A DNA stretch of 47,882 nucleotides from Methylobacterium amylolyticum (lineage in GTDB: Bacteria; Pseudomonadota; Alphaproteobacteria; Rhizobiales; Beijerinckiaceae): NCBI RefSeq assembly GCF_030700245.1, contig NZ_JAUYZI010000046.1, positions 1 through 47,882 of the forward strand, read 5' to 3'. Under the pieces are notes generated by a model that did not search any database, had not been told where the DNA came from, and was given only the letters and a program-made list of their open reading frames with translations. A program made the position numbers and the translations under genes. The stretch's first letter is position 1, and each line of letters begins with the position of its first letter. Positions 31,679 through 40,063 of the stretch are shown here, one piece after another.

Positions 31679-32683
31679 CTAGCCGCCGAGGTTCACCGCG
31701 AGGCCGGCGAGCATGCCGAGGCCCAGCACCAGCACGAAGGCGGCGGCGACGAGTTCGAGACCGCCGACCGCCAGGGCGCCGGCCTGCCCCCGCCCGCCCG
31801 CGAGGCGCAGGGCCGCGCGCTTGGCGAACACCGCGAGGCAGGCGAGCGCCGTGGTGGTGAGCGCCGTGCCGAGCGCCATCGCCAGCACCGCCAGCACCCC
31901 CGCACCGAGCACCCCCTGGGCCAGGGCGAAGACCAGCACCAGCACCGCCCCGGCGCAGGGCCGCGAGCCCGCCGCGAGCACCACCCCGGCCCGCGCCCGC
32001 CAGGACTCGGCCGCCGCGAGCGCTCCCGCATCGGGCGCGTGGGCGCAGCCCGGTCCGCAGGCGGCCGCCTGTCCCCCCAAGCGCCCGGCCAGGCCGCCCG
32101 CCTTGCGCCACGTCAGCGCGAGGCCGACCAGCGCCACGAGCGCGAAGCTCACGGTCTCCACGACGGTGCCGGCGCGGGTCATGCCGGCGGCGGTGGCGTT
32201 GAGGATCAGGGCACCGACCCCGACGAGCGCCAGCGCCACGCCGGCCTGGAGCAGGGCCGCGCAGGCGCTCAGCGCGCAGCCGCGCCGCAGCGCCCGCTCG
32301 CCCGCCAGGATGTAGCCGGCGATCACCGCCTTGCCGTGGCCCGGACCGGCCGCGTGGAACACGCCGTAGGCGAAGGCGAGCCCGATCAGCGGCCCCCAGT
32401 CGCCCCCGCCCTTCAGGCCGACCAGGGCCGCGTTGAGGGCGCGCGAGAAGCTCGCCTGGAGCGCGAGGATCAGGCCCCCGAGCCCGGTCGCGGCCGGCGC
32501 CGCCTCGCGGAAGCCGACGCCGAAGGGCGAGCGCGGCGGCGGCGCGGCGATCCCCGGCGCGACGAGCCACGCGAGGCCGGCGGCGACGAGGGCTGCGAGC
32601 GCCACCGCCCCCACCGCCAGCCCGAGCCGCAGGGGGAGCCGCGCGGACGGCGGCGCGGCGGCGAGCCCGACGCCTACGGACAC
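31679..32683 (-). CDS. NicO/RcnA-family nickel/cobalt transporter
   Basis: A 334-residue integral membrane protein. The metal-transport signature FHAAGPGHGKAVIAGYIL (two His) is present, an N-terminal signal-anchor helix precedes it, and a second half includes SRPCAGAVLVLVFALAQGVL. A His/Cys-containing loop (CGPGCAHAPDAG) at ~215-225 could bind metal. Starts at GTG 32683, overlapping the DUF1007 gene by 10 nt. NicO and DUF1007 proteins commonly pair and are thought to move Ni, Co or other divalent metals; direction and metal are not certain. Confidence 0.82.
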   Translation of the reverse strand: MSVGVGLAAAPPSARLPLRLGLAVGAVALAALVAAGLAWLVAPGIAAPPPRSPFGVGFREAAPAATGLGGLILALQASFSRALNAALVGLKGGGDWGPLIGLAFAYGVFHAAGPGHGKAVIAGYILAGERALRRGCALSACAALLQAGVALALVGVGALILNATAAGMTRAGTVVETVSFALVALVGLALTWRKAGGLAGRLGGQAAACGPGCAHAPDAGALAAAESWRARAGVVLAAGSRPCAGAVLVLVFALAQGVLGAGVLAVLAMALGTALTTTALACLAVFAKRAALRLAGGRGQAGALAVGGLELVAAAFVLVLGLGMLAGLAVNLGG

Positions 32684-33366
32684 GCGACGAGCACCCGGCT
32701 GGCGAACTGCACGCCGTAGGTCGAGGCGGCCGTGAGCGCCTCGAAGAACGCCTCGGTCATCCCGGGCTTGTCGCCGACGGTCTTGGCGTCGGCGATCTTG
32801 GGCTGCTCGGTCTTCGGCCGGGTGAGCGTGGCGACGCAGCCGGGCGGCGCTCCGGCCAGAGTGGCGGCCTCCGGCCCCTCGGCCATGGCGAAGGAGACGA
32901 AGAAGGTCGGGTCGTAGACCTCCAGCGCCGCGACGCCCCGCCCCTGCGCCGCGGGCGTCTTCAGCGGCAGCAGGAAGCTGAGGGTGAGCGCCTGCCCCTC
33001 CATCCGCATCGCGGGCTCGCGCGGCTCGGCGAAGGCCTGCTCCTTGCCGCCGACCTTGAGCTTGGTGAAGTAGCCGAACTCCGCGAGGTTCTCGGTGTTG
33101 GTGGCGGCGAGCCCCTGCAACTCGTCGGGGGTGAGCCGGCCGTCCTTGTTGGCGTCGAGGCCTTGCGTGACCCAGGTGGTGTATTCGGGGTCGAAGCTCC
33201 AGACGTGCCGCACCCCCGCGACCTTGCCGTCGGCGTAGACGAGTTCCGCCTTGGCGGTGACCCAGACGTGCGGGTGCGCGCTCGCGGAGATGCCGCTCGC
33301 GACGGTGGCGAGGCCGCCGAGGGCAGCGGCGAGGGCGAGGCGGCGGAGGTGGGCTGCGATCGGCAT
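32674..33366 (-). CDS. DUF1007 periplasmic protein, partner of NicO
   Basis: A 230-residue secreted protein. Signal peptide at residues ~1-30 ends in SASAHPHVWV, so the mature form may start with a His-x-His metal site as is usual in DUF1007. WSFDPEYTTWV and an EF-hand-like loop DANKDGRLTPDEL follow, then LTLSFLLPLKTP. ATG 33366 is chosen; a GTG at 33378 would add four residues. Stop overlaps the NicO start by 10 nt, indicating coupling. It probably delivers or buffers the metal for the transporter. Confidence 0.82.
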   Translation of the reverse strand: MPIAAHLRRLALAAALGGLATVASGISASAHPHVWVTAKAELVYADGKVAGVRHVWSFDPEYTTWVTQGLDANKDGRLTPDELQGLAATNTENLAEFGYFTKLKVGGKEQAFAEPREPAMRMEGQALTLSFLLPLKTPAAQGRGVAALEVYDPTFFVSFAMAEGPEAATLAGAPPGCVATLTRPKTEQPKIADAKTVGDKPGMTEAFFEALTAASTYGVQFASRVLVACP

Positions 33367-33546
33367 CGGAGGGGCCACGCTCGCGGCGGGAGGGTTAGGA
33401 AACCGTGAACGCCGTCCTCTCCGATCCGTTGGGCGAAAGCGAGGCGCGCGGCGGCGTCCGCTCCCATCGGAGCGAAAAGTTGTCTTCGATCAGGCTGATA
33501 GGGCCGTCTCCTCGATCGTCGAGCGAGGTACGGGGGAGGGACGGGG

Positions 33547-34218
33547 TTGAGCGAGGCCGAACTCGACGCGCTGCTGCGCGACTGCCCCGTCCTGTTCCAC
33601 ATGGCCGAGCGCGGCGCGTGGCCGACGATCCGCCGCCACGGCCTTCTCAGCACGGTGGCGGCCCTCGACCTGTTCGGCGTGACCGGCGAGGCTCGTGCCG
33701 CGGCCCTGCGGCGGCGTCCGGACGGGATCGTGCTGGAGCGGGCCGACCTCGGCCGGATCGTGCTGCGCGACCAGAAGCCCCTGAGCGACCGGGGCCTCGA
33801 ACGCTGCCTGCGCGACGGGCTCACCCCGGCGGACTGGCACGCCCGGCTGAACGCGCGGGTGTTCTTCTGGCTGAGCCGCGCCCGGGTGCTGACCCTGCTC
33901 GCGGGCCGCGCCTACCGCGACCATGCCCACGAGGTGCTCGAACTCGACGCCGCCGCGCTGGTCGCCGCCCACCGCGACCGGATCGCGCTGTCGCCGATCA
34001 ATTCCGGCGCGACCGGGCGCTTTCCCGCCCCGCGGGGGGCGGACACCTTCCTGCCCATCGCCGACTACCCCTACGCGGCCTACGCGCGGCGGCGGCGGGG
34101 CGAGCGCGCCGTGGAGCTGACGGTGCCGGGGGCCGTGCCCGACGCCGCCTGCTACGTGCGCCGGGTGTCGGTGATGCGCGGGCCGGAGACCGAGGCGGTG
34201 CTGTACGAGGCCCGCTGA
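33547..34218 (+). CDS. Hypothetical protein resembling ADP-ribosyltransferase-like folds (DUF7002-like)
   Basis: A 223-residue protein beginning at TTG 33547 with a purine-rich site (GGGAGGGAC) upstream. The N-terminus LFHMAERGAWPTIRRHGLLS has the H-x-(T/A)...hhxIxxxGLLS pattern seen in DarT, RES and other ADP-ribosyltransferase-like proteins. Further on are RVFFWLSRARVLTLLAGRAY and a Tyr-rich segment, IADYPYAAYARRR. I recall DUF7002 proteins with this look. No partner gene lies beside it. An enzymatic or toxin role is inference. Confidence 0.55.
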   Translation: MSEAELDALLRDCPVLFHMAERGAWPTIRRHGLLSTVAALDLFGVTGEARAAALRRRPDGIVLERADLGRIVLRDQKPLSDRGLERCLRDGLTPADWHARLNARVFFWLSRARVLTLLAGRAYRDHAHEVLELDAAALVAAHRDRIALSPINSGATGRFPAPRGADTFLPIADYPYAAYARRRRGERAVELTVPGAVPDAACYVRRVSVMRGPETEAVLYEAR

Positions 34219-34253
34219 TACGCCCTCCGCATGATCGAAGCGGGGGGCGTATC
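34217..34253 (+). terminator. 14-bp stem overlapping the stop codon of the ART-like gene
   Basis: 34217-34230 pairs with 34240-34253 with a single G-U; the loop is 9 nt. It begins in the TGA stop codon (34216-34218). No T-tract follows, so it is terminator-like or a transcript stabiliser. Confidence 0.45.
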
Positions 34254-34327
34254 GGCGCGCCCGCGCGGCGCTCGAGCGACGTCCGGATCCGCATCGCGAG
34301 GCGATCGATCGGATCTGGTACGCGCCC

Positions 34328-35248
34328 TCAATCCTCCTCGGCGAGCCCGATCAACTGGAAGCTGGTGCGCAGGTCGTTCGACATCGGCACGTTGAGCCGC
34401 TCGCCGTTCGGCAGGCGCTTGAGGAACCAGCGCTCGTAGGTCCAGCGCAGCTCGCGCGATTCGGCGAGCCGGATGAAGGTGTTGGTCACGACGCTCGCGA
34501 GCTGCGGGTCGTCCCGGCGGAACATGATGCCGTAGGGCTCGTAGGAGAGCTTGTCCGGCAGCACCGTGTAGGCCGCCCCGGCCGGGCCGTCGGCGGCGAT
34601 CAGGCCGTAGAGCAGGATGTCGTCCAGCGCGAAGGCGTCCGCTTGGCCCGCCTTGACCATCGCGAACGAGGCGGCGTGATCGGGGGCGGTGAGCACCTCC
34701 GCCTGGATCTTCAGCTTGGCCAGCAGGTCGCGCACCGCCTTCTCGTTGGTGGTGCCGGCGGTGACGACCACCCGCTTGCCGCCGAGGTCGCGGTACGATT
34801 CGATCGGCGAGCCCCGCTTCACCAGGAGCTTGGTGGCGCTGATGTAGTCCACCGGCGAGAACGCCACCTGCCGGCGCCGCTCGGCGTTGGCGGTGGTCGA
34901 GCCGCATTCGAGGTCGACCTTGCCCGCGGTCACGGCGGCGATGCGGCTGTCGGGCGTCACGCGCTCGTAGCGCACCTTGAGGGGGCGGCCGATCTCCTTC
35001 TGGATGTCGTCGACGATCTCGCCGCACAGGTCGATCGTGTAGCCGATCACCCGCGGCGACCCGTCGGCGCTCTTGCCCTCGACGAAGGAGAACGGGATCG
35101 AGCTCTCGCGGTAGCCGATCACGATCTCGCCGCGCTCGGCCACGCTCTTCAGGGTGCCGGTGAGCACCTCGACCGCGGCGGCGGGGCCGCCCCAGGCCGA
35201 TCCCAGGAGGGCGGCCAGCGCGGCTGCCAGAACCCGCAATCCCGACAT
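34328..35248 (-). CDS. Periplasmic glutamate/aspartate-type amino-acid-binding protein
   Basis: A 306-residue SBP_bac_3 protein. Signal peptide at residues ~1-25 (ends GPAAA-VEV); then GTLKSVAERGEIVIGYRESS, IPFSFVEG, and the GltI-like hallmark DLECGSTTANAERRRQVAFS. ATG 35248 has GAGGAGGG upstream. It lies 68 bp downstream of dctA on the same strand with no permease beside it. It either shares the gltJKL transporter at 43.9-46.3 kb or another ABC system. Paralogue of the protein at 42817-43743. Confidence 0.88.
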   Translation of the reverse strand: MSGLRVLAAALAALLGSAWGGPAAAVEVLTGTLKSVAERGEIVIGYRESSIPFSFVEGKSADGSPRVIGYTIDLCGEIVDDIQKEIGRPLKVRYERVTPDSRIAAVTAGKVDLECGSTTANAERRRQVAFSPVDYISATKLLVKRGSPIESYRDLGGKRVVVTAGTTNEKAVRDLLAKLKIQAEVLTAPDHAASFAMVKAGQADAFALDDILLYGLIAADGPAGAAYTVLPDKLSYEPYGIMFRRDDPQLASVVTNTFIRLAESRELRWTYERWFLKRLPNGERLNVPMSNDLRTSFQLIGLAEED

Positions 35249-35316
35249 CCCGCCCTCCTCGGACGCGCATCGCCGTCGACGGGCCGGGACCCGGCCCCGG
35301 CAGACCCCAGAAGAAC

Positions 35317-36597
35317 TTACTCGGCCGGCGCGGGCGCGACCCCCGCGTGGTCGAGGCGCTGGTCGGTCATCGTGAGCTGGCCCTCCCACTTGGCGACCGC
35401 GACGGTGGCGACGCTGTTGCCGAGCACGTTGGTGGCCGAGCGGCCCATGTCGAGGAACTGGTCGATGCCGATGATCAGCAGCAGCCCCGCCTCGGGGATG
35501 TTGAAGTGCGACAGGGTCGCCGAGATCACCACCAGCGAGGCCCGCGGCACCCCGGCCATGCCCTTCGAGGTGACCATCAGCAGGAGCAGCATGGTGAATT
35601 GCTGCCCCCAGGTGAGCGGGATGTTGTACGCCTGCGCGATGAACATCACCGCGAAGGTGCAGTACATCATCGAGCCGTCGAGGTTGAACGAGTAGCCCAT
35701 CGGCAGCACGAACGAGGTGATCTTGTTCGGCACGCCGAAGCGCTCGAGGTTGGACAGCAGCTTCGGGTAGGCCGCCTCGCTCGACGCGGTCGAGAAGGCC
35801 AGCACGAACGGCTCCTTGATGAGGTTGACGAGCCGCGTGATGCCGCCCGCGCCCACGAGCAGGGCGCCGACCGCCATCAGCAGCACCCAGAGCGTGGCGA
35901 GCCCGAGGTAGAACATCACCATGAACTTGCCGTAGGTCAGCAGCACGCCGATGCCCTGGGTGGTGATGGTGGCCGCGATCGCCGCGAACACCGCCACGGG
36001 GGCGAACAGCATCACGTAGCCCGTGATCTTCAGCATCACGTCGGCCAGACCCTCGATCCCTTGCGCGAGCAGGTGCCCCTTCTCGCCGAGCGCGGCGAGC
36101 GCCACGCCGAAGAAGATCGAGAACACCACGATCTGCAGGATCTCGTTGTTGGCCATCGCCTCCACCGCGCTCTTGGGCACGAGGTGGGTGACGAATTCCT
36201 TCAGCGACAGCGAGGCCGCCTTGAGGCCGGTGCCCGCGCCCGCATCCGGCAGCGGCAGGTTCAGGTTCTGGCCCGGCTCCAGCAGGTTGACGAGGACGAG
36301 GCCGAGCAGCAGCGAGCAGAACGAGGCGCCGACGAACCACAGCAGCGCCTTGCCGCCGACCCGGCCGACCGAGGCGGTGTCGCCCATGTGGGCGATGCCG
36401 ACGACCAGCGTCGAGAACACCAGCGGCGCGATGATCATCTTGATCAGCCGCAGGAAGATGTCCGAGATCAGGGCGATGTAGCCGGCGATCATCTTCGCCG
36501 TCTGCGGGTCGGGCCACGTGACGCTGCACAGGTATCCCACGGCGATGCCGAGGATCATCCCGATGAAGATCAGGGTGGTGAGACGCGAGCCTGACAT
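35317..36597 (-). CDS. dctA: Dicarboxylate/amino acid:cation symporter (DctA/GltP family)
   Basis: A 426-residue DAACS transporter with about eight transmembrane helices and two re-entrant loops. Hallmarks: LRLIKMIIAPLVFSTLVVGI, AFSTASSEAAYPKLL (HP1 serine-rich loop), GYSFNLDGSMMYCTFAVMF (TM7) and SKGMAGVPRASLVV (HP2). It takes up C4-dicarboxylates or acidic amino acids with H+ or Na+. ATG 36597, preceded by GAGGAGGGG, is preferred over an in-frame ATG six codons upstream. Probably co-transcribed with the binding-protein gene; a sigma-54-like site lies upstream. Confidence 0.88.
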   Translation of the reverse strand: MSGSRLTTLIFIGMILGIAVGYLCSVTWPDPQTAKMIAGYIALISDIFLRLIKMIIAPLVFSTLVVGIAHMGDTASVGRVGGKALLWFVGASFCSLLLGLVLVNLLEPGQNLNLPLPDAGAGTGLKAASLSLKEFVTHLVPKSAVEAMANNEILQIVVFSIFFGVALAALGEKGHLLAQGIEGLADVMLKITGYVMLFAPVAVFAAIAATITTQGIGVLLTYGKFMVMFYLGLATLWVLLMAVGALLVGAGGITRLVNLIKEPFVLAFSTASSEAAYPKLLSNLERFGVPNKITSFVLPMGYSFNLDGSMMYCTFAVMFIAQAYNIPLTWGQQFTMLLLLMVTSKGMAGVPRASLVVISATLSHFNIPEAGLLLIIGIDQFLDMGRSATNVLGNSVATVAVAKWEGQLTMTDQRLDHAGVAPAPAE

Positions 36598-36655
36598 CGG
36601 ACCCCTCCTCAGCATCCGCCCGGGATGACCGAGCCGAATAATTCGTTAACGTGAA

Positions 36656-36669
36656 GCAGGAACTACGCC
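36656..36669 (-). promoter_or_regulatory. Possible sigma-54 promoter of dctA
   Basis: On the minus strand TGGCGTAGTTCCTGCT has GG (36669-36668) and GC (36657-36656) exactly 10 nt apart with TGGC and TGCT matches. It would start transcription ~45-50 nt before the dctA ATG. DctA is sigma-54/DctD controlled in rhizobia. The middle positions match poorly. Confidence 0.4.
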
Positions 36670-36766
36670 ACGCGCAAGTCCGGGCGGGGGGCTAAGGGCG
36701 TGACCGTGCGCGGGTTTTGTCACCCGGGTGCCCCGGCGAAAGCTGTGGCGGGGCGGCCACGCCTGC

Positions 36767-36780
36767 GGTACGGGTCTTGC
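36767..36780 (+). promoter_or_regulatory. Possible sigma-54 promoter of the liv operon
   Basis: CGGTACGGGTCTTGCG carries GG (36767-36768) and GC (36779-36780) with the right 10-nt spacing plus TTGC and ACG matches to the TGGCACG-N4-TTGC consensus. It lies 54 bp before the livH start codon. Confidence 0.45.
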
Positions 36781-36833
36781 GGACCTTCCCGACGTCACCG
36801 CCCCGGCCCGGCCGGGGCCTCACGGGCGCGCGC

Positions 36834-37751
36834 ATGGACGTCTTCGTACAGCAGCTCATCAACGGGCTGACGCTCGGCTCGATCTACGGCCTGATCGCGA
36901 TCGGCTACACGATGGTGTTCGGCATCATCGGCATGGTGAACTTCGCCCACGGCGACGTGTTCATGCTCTCCTGCTTCATCGCGCTGATCGCGTTCCTGAT
37001 CCTGACCACGTGGCTCGGGATCAGCTCGGTGGCGCTCGCCTTCCTCGTGGTGCTGGTGGTGGCGATGCTGCTCACCGCCCTGTGGGGCTGGGCGATCGAG
37101 CGCGTCGCCTACCGGCCCCTGCGCGGCTCGTTCCGGCTCGCGCCGCTGATCTCGGCGATCGGCGTGTCGATCTTCCTGTCGAACTTCGTTCAGGTGGTGC
37201 AGGGCGCCCGCAACAAGCCGACGCCGCCGCTGCTGTCGGGGGGCATCACCCTGTTCGAGCGCGACGGCTACGCCGTGTTCCTGTCCTACAAGCAGTGCCT
37301 GATCATGGCGGTGACCGCCGTGCTGCTCACCGGCTTCTGGTATCTCGTGCAGAAGACGCCGTTCGGCCGGGCGCAGCGCGCCTGCGAGCAGGACCGCAAG
37401 ATGGCCGCGCTGCTGGGCATCGACGTCGACCGGACGATCTCGCTGACCTTCGTGCTCGGGGCGGCGCTCGCGGCGGTCGCGGGCGTGCTCTACCTGATGT
37501 ATTACGGCGTGGTGTCGTTCTCCGACGGCTTCGTGCCCGGCGTGAAGGCGTTCACCGCGGCGGTGCTCGGCGGCATCGGCTCGCTGCCCGGCGCGGTGCT
37601 CGGCGGGCTGATCATCGGCCTGATCGAGACCTTCTGGTCGGCCTATTTCTCGATCGAGTACAAGGACGTGGCCGCCTTCTCGATCCTGGCCATCACCCTG
37701 ATCTTCATGCCGTCGGGCATCCTCGGCCGGCCCGAGGTCGAGAAGGTCTGA
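36834..37751 (+). CDS. livH: Branched-chain amino acid ABC permease LivH
   Basis: A 305-residue membrane protein with ~8 helices. It starts MDVFVQQLINGLTLGSIYGL, the standard LivH N-terminus, followed by AIGYTMVFGIIGMVNFAHGD. The EAA-like loop is FGRAQRACEQDRKMAALLGI. ATG 36834 is chosen; sequence upstream in frame is not LivH-like. It forms the membrane channel with LivM; the stop overlaps the livM start (ATGA-type overlap at 37749-37753). Typical cargo are Leu, Ile, Val and sometimes other amino acids or urea. Confidence 0.95.
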   Translation: MDVFVQQLINGLTLGSIYGLIAIGYTMVFGIIGMVNFAHGDVFMLSCFIALIAFLILTTWLGISSVALAFLVVLVVAMLLTALWGWAIERVAYRPLRGSFRLAPLISAIGVSIFLSNFVQVVQGARNKPTPPLLSGGITLFERDGYAVFLSYKQCLIMAVTAVLLTGFWYLVQKTPFGRAQRACEQDRKMAALLGIDVDRTISLTFVLGAALAAVAGVLYLMYYGVVSFSDGFVPGVKAFTAAVLGGIGSLPGAVLGGLIIGLIETFWSAYFSIEYKDVAAFSILAITLIFMPSGILGRPEVEKV

Positions 37752-39160
37752 TGGCCCGGACCACGGACGCCTCCTCCGCGAACGCCTCCCCCGAGGGCGC
37801 CCTGCCGGCCATCCTGCGCGACGCGGCGCTCTACGCGCTGGTCGCCTTCGGCCTGTGCGTGCCGATCGTCAGCTACCGGACCGAATCGGGTCCCGGCAGC
37901 GACCTCGTCCTGGTGCCGCGCTGGGGGCTCGTCGCGGCCCTGTGCGCCGCGATCTTCGTCGCGCGCCTGCTCCAGCGCCTCGTGCTGCTGCGCCGGGACG
38001 CGCGCCGGGCGCTCACCCCCGCTCCCGATCAGGCGACCGAGGCCGTCCACGGCGAACCCGATGCCGGCCAGCGCGTCTCGAAGGTCGGCCTCTGGGCGTT
38101 CCTCGGCATCGCCCTCACCCTGCCGCTGGTCGCGACGGCGGCCACCGGCGGCCTGTCCTCGGCCCGCTACTGGATCGACCTCGGCATCCTGATCCTGACC
38201 TACGTGATGCTGGGCTGGGGCCTCAACATCGTGGTCGGCCTCGCGGGGCTGCTCGACCTCGGCTACGTCGCCTTCTACGCGGTCGGGGCCTATTCCTACG
38301 CGCTCCTGTCGACGACCTTCGGGCTGTCGTTCTGGGTCTGCCTGCCGCTCGCCGGCCTGTTCGCCGGGCTGTGGGGCATGATCCTCGGCTTCCCCGTGCT
38401 TCGCCTGCGCGGCGACTACCTCGCCATCGTGACGCTGGCCTTCGGCGAGATCATCCGCCTCGTGCTGATCAACTGGGGCGACGTGACCGGGGGTGCGGCC
38501 GGCATCTCCTCGATCCCGCGGGCGACCTTCTTCGGCATCCCCTTCACCGCGGGCGAGGACGGGTTCGCGGCCCGGCTCGGCATCCCGTTCGACTCGATGC
38601 ACCGGGTCGTGTTCCTGTACTATCTCATCCTGGTGTTGGCGCTCGTCACCAACGGCGTCACCATGCGCCTGCGCCGCCTGCCGATCGGGCGCGCCTGGGA
38701 GGCCCTGCGCGAGGACGAGATCGCCTGTCGGTCGCTCGGGATCGACACCACCGCGACGAAGCTCACCGCCTTCGCGCTGGGCGCCGCGTTCGGCGGCTTC
38801 GCCGGCTCGTTCTTCGCCGTGCGCCAGGGTTTCATCTCGCCGGAGAGTTTCAACTTCCTGGAGAGCGCGATCATCCTGGCGATCGTCGTCCTCGGCGGCA
38901 TGGGCTCGCAGCTCGGCGTGGCCATCGCCGCGGTGGCGATGGTCGGCGGGCCGGAGCTGCTGCGCAACCTCGGCTTCCTCAAGGCCGTGTTCGGCGAGGG
39001 CTTCGATCCCAGCGAGTACCGGCTGCTGCTGTTCGGCCTCGCGATGGTGACGATGATGGTCTGGCGCCCCCGCGGGCTGATCTCGGTCCGCGTGCCCTCG
39101 GTGGCGCTGGGGCGGCGGCGGGCCATCTCCGGTGCCCACGTCAGCGAGGGGCACGGCTGA
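37751..39160 (+). CDS. livM: Branched-chain amino acid ABC permease LivM
   Basis: A 469-residue permease, longer than classical LivM because of a ~130-residue N-terminal extension with extra hydrophobic segments. The core shows WGLNIVVGLAGLLDLGYVAF, RLRGDYLAIVTLAFGEIIRL, the EAA loop REDEIACRSLGIDTTATKL and GFISPESFNFLESAIILAIV. Start and stop codons overlap both neighbours (livH and livG), indicating tight coupling. Confidence 0.95.
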   Translation: MARTTDASSANASPEGALPAILRDAALYALVAFGLCVPIVSYRTESGPGSDLVLVPRWGLVAALCAAIFVARLLQRLVLLRRDARRALTPAPDQATEAVHGEPDAGQRVSKVGLWAFLGIALTLPLVATAATGGLSSARYWIDLGILILTYVMLGWGLNIVVGLAGLLDLGYVAFYAVGAYSYALLSTTFGLSFWVCLPLAGLFAGLWGMILGFPVLRLRGDYLAIVTLAFGEIIRLVLINWGDVTGGAAGISSIPRATFFGIPFTAGEDGFAARLGIPFDSMHRVVFLYYLILVLALVTNGVTMRLRRLPIGRAWEALREDEIACRSLGIDTTATKLTAFALGAAFGGFAGSFFAVRQGFISPESFNFLESAIILAIVVLGGMGSQLGVAIAAVAMVGGPELLRNLGFLKAVFGEGFDPSEYRLLLFGLAMVTMMVWRPRGLISVRVPSVALGRRRAISGAHVSEGHG

Positions 39161-40038
39161 TGGACCGGTCCAGCTCCGCCGACAACGCGGTGCTCACCGT
39201 CGAGCACCTGACCATGCGCTTCGGCGGCCTGACCGCCGTCTCCGACCTGTCCTTCGCGGTGCGCCGCGGCGACATCACCGCCCTGATCGGCCCGAACGGG
39301 GCCGGCAAGACCACGGTGTTCAACTGCATCACCGGCTTCTACCGGCCGACCGAGGGGATGCTGACGCTGCGCCACGGCGACGGCTCGCACCACCTGCTGG
39401 AGCGGCTGCCGAACCACGCGGTCAACCGCACGGCTCGGGTCGCCCGCACCTTCCAGAACATCCGCCTGTTCCCCGGCATGACCGTGCTGGAGAACCTGCT
39501 GGTGGCCCAGCACAAGCCGCTGATGCGCGCCTCCGGCTACACGGTGCTCGGGCTGCTGGGCCTGAAGACCTTCCGCGACGCGGAAGCCGCGGCGATCGAG
39601 CGGGCCAAGGCGTGGCTCGCGCGCATCGACCTGATGGAGCGCGCCGACGACCCGGCCGGCGCCCTCCCCTACGGGGCGCAGCGGCGGCTGGAGATCGCCC
39701 GGGCGATGTGCACCGATCCGGTGCTGCTCTGCCTCGACGAGCCGGCCGCCGGCCTCAACCCGCGCGAATCGGCCGAACTCAACGCGCTCCTGCGCCACAT
39801 CTGCGATGCGGAAGCCACCTCGGTGCTGCTGATCGAGCACGACATGTCGGTGGTGATGGAGATCTCCGACCACGTCGTCGTCCTCGACTACGGCGTGAAG
39901 ATCGCCGACGGCACGCCGGCCGAGGTCCGCGCCGACCCCAAGGTCATCGCCGCCTATCTCGGCGTCGAGGACGAGGAGGTGGAGGCGGTCGACGCCGAGG
40001 TGGGGCTCGCCGTCACCCACCTGGAGGAGCCGGCATGA
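39160..40038 (+). CDS. livG: Branched-chain amino acid ABC ATPase LivG
   Basis: A 292-residue ATPase. Walker A is GPNGAGKTT at 44-52; the LivG-specific insertion has RTFQNIRLFPGMTVLENLLV; the signature region is LPYGAQRRLEIARAM, with Walker B LLCLDEPAAGLNP and switch His in LIEHD. The LSGGQ motif is replaced by LPYGAQRR, as normal for LivG. The C-terminus has a short acidic tail. The start overlaps the livM stop. Confidence 0.95.
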   Translation: MDRSSSADNAVLTVEHLTMRFGGLTAVSDLSFAVRRGDITALIGPNGAGKTTVFNCITGFYRPTEGMLTLRHGDGSHHLLERLPNHAVNRTARVARTFQNIRLFPGMTVLENLLVAQHKPLMRASGYTVLGLLGLKTFRDAEAAAIERAKAWLARIDLMERADDPAGALPYGAQRRLEIARAMCTDPVLLCLDEPAAGLNPRESAELNALLRHICDAEATSVLLIEHDMSVVMEISDHVVVLDYGVKIADGTPAEVRADPKVIAAYLGVEDEEVEAVDAEVGLAVTHLEEPA

Positions 40039-40063
40039 GGCGGCGCGCGGTGGAGGGCGCACG

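Noticed and set aside
36714..36722. TTTTGTCAC before livH as a third copy of the two-component operator
   Set aside because: Only one half-site is present; the second half at 10-bp spacing is absent.
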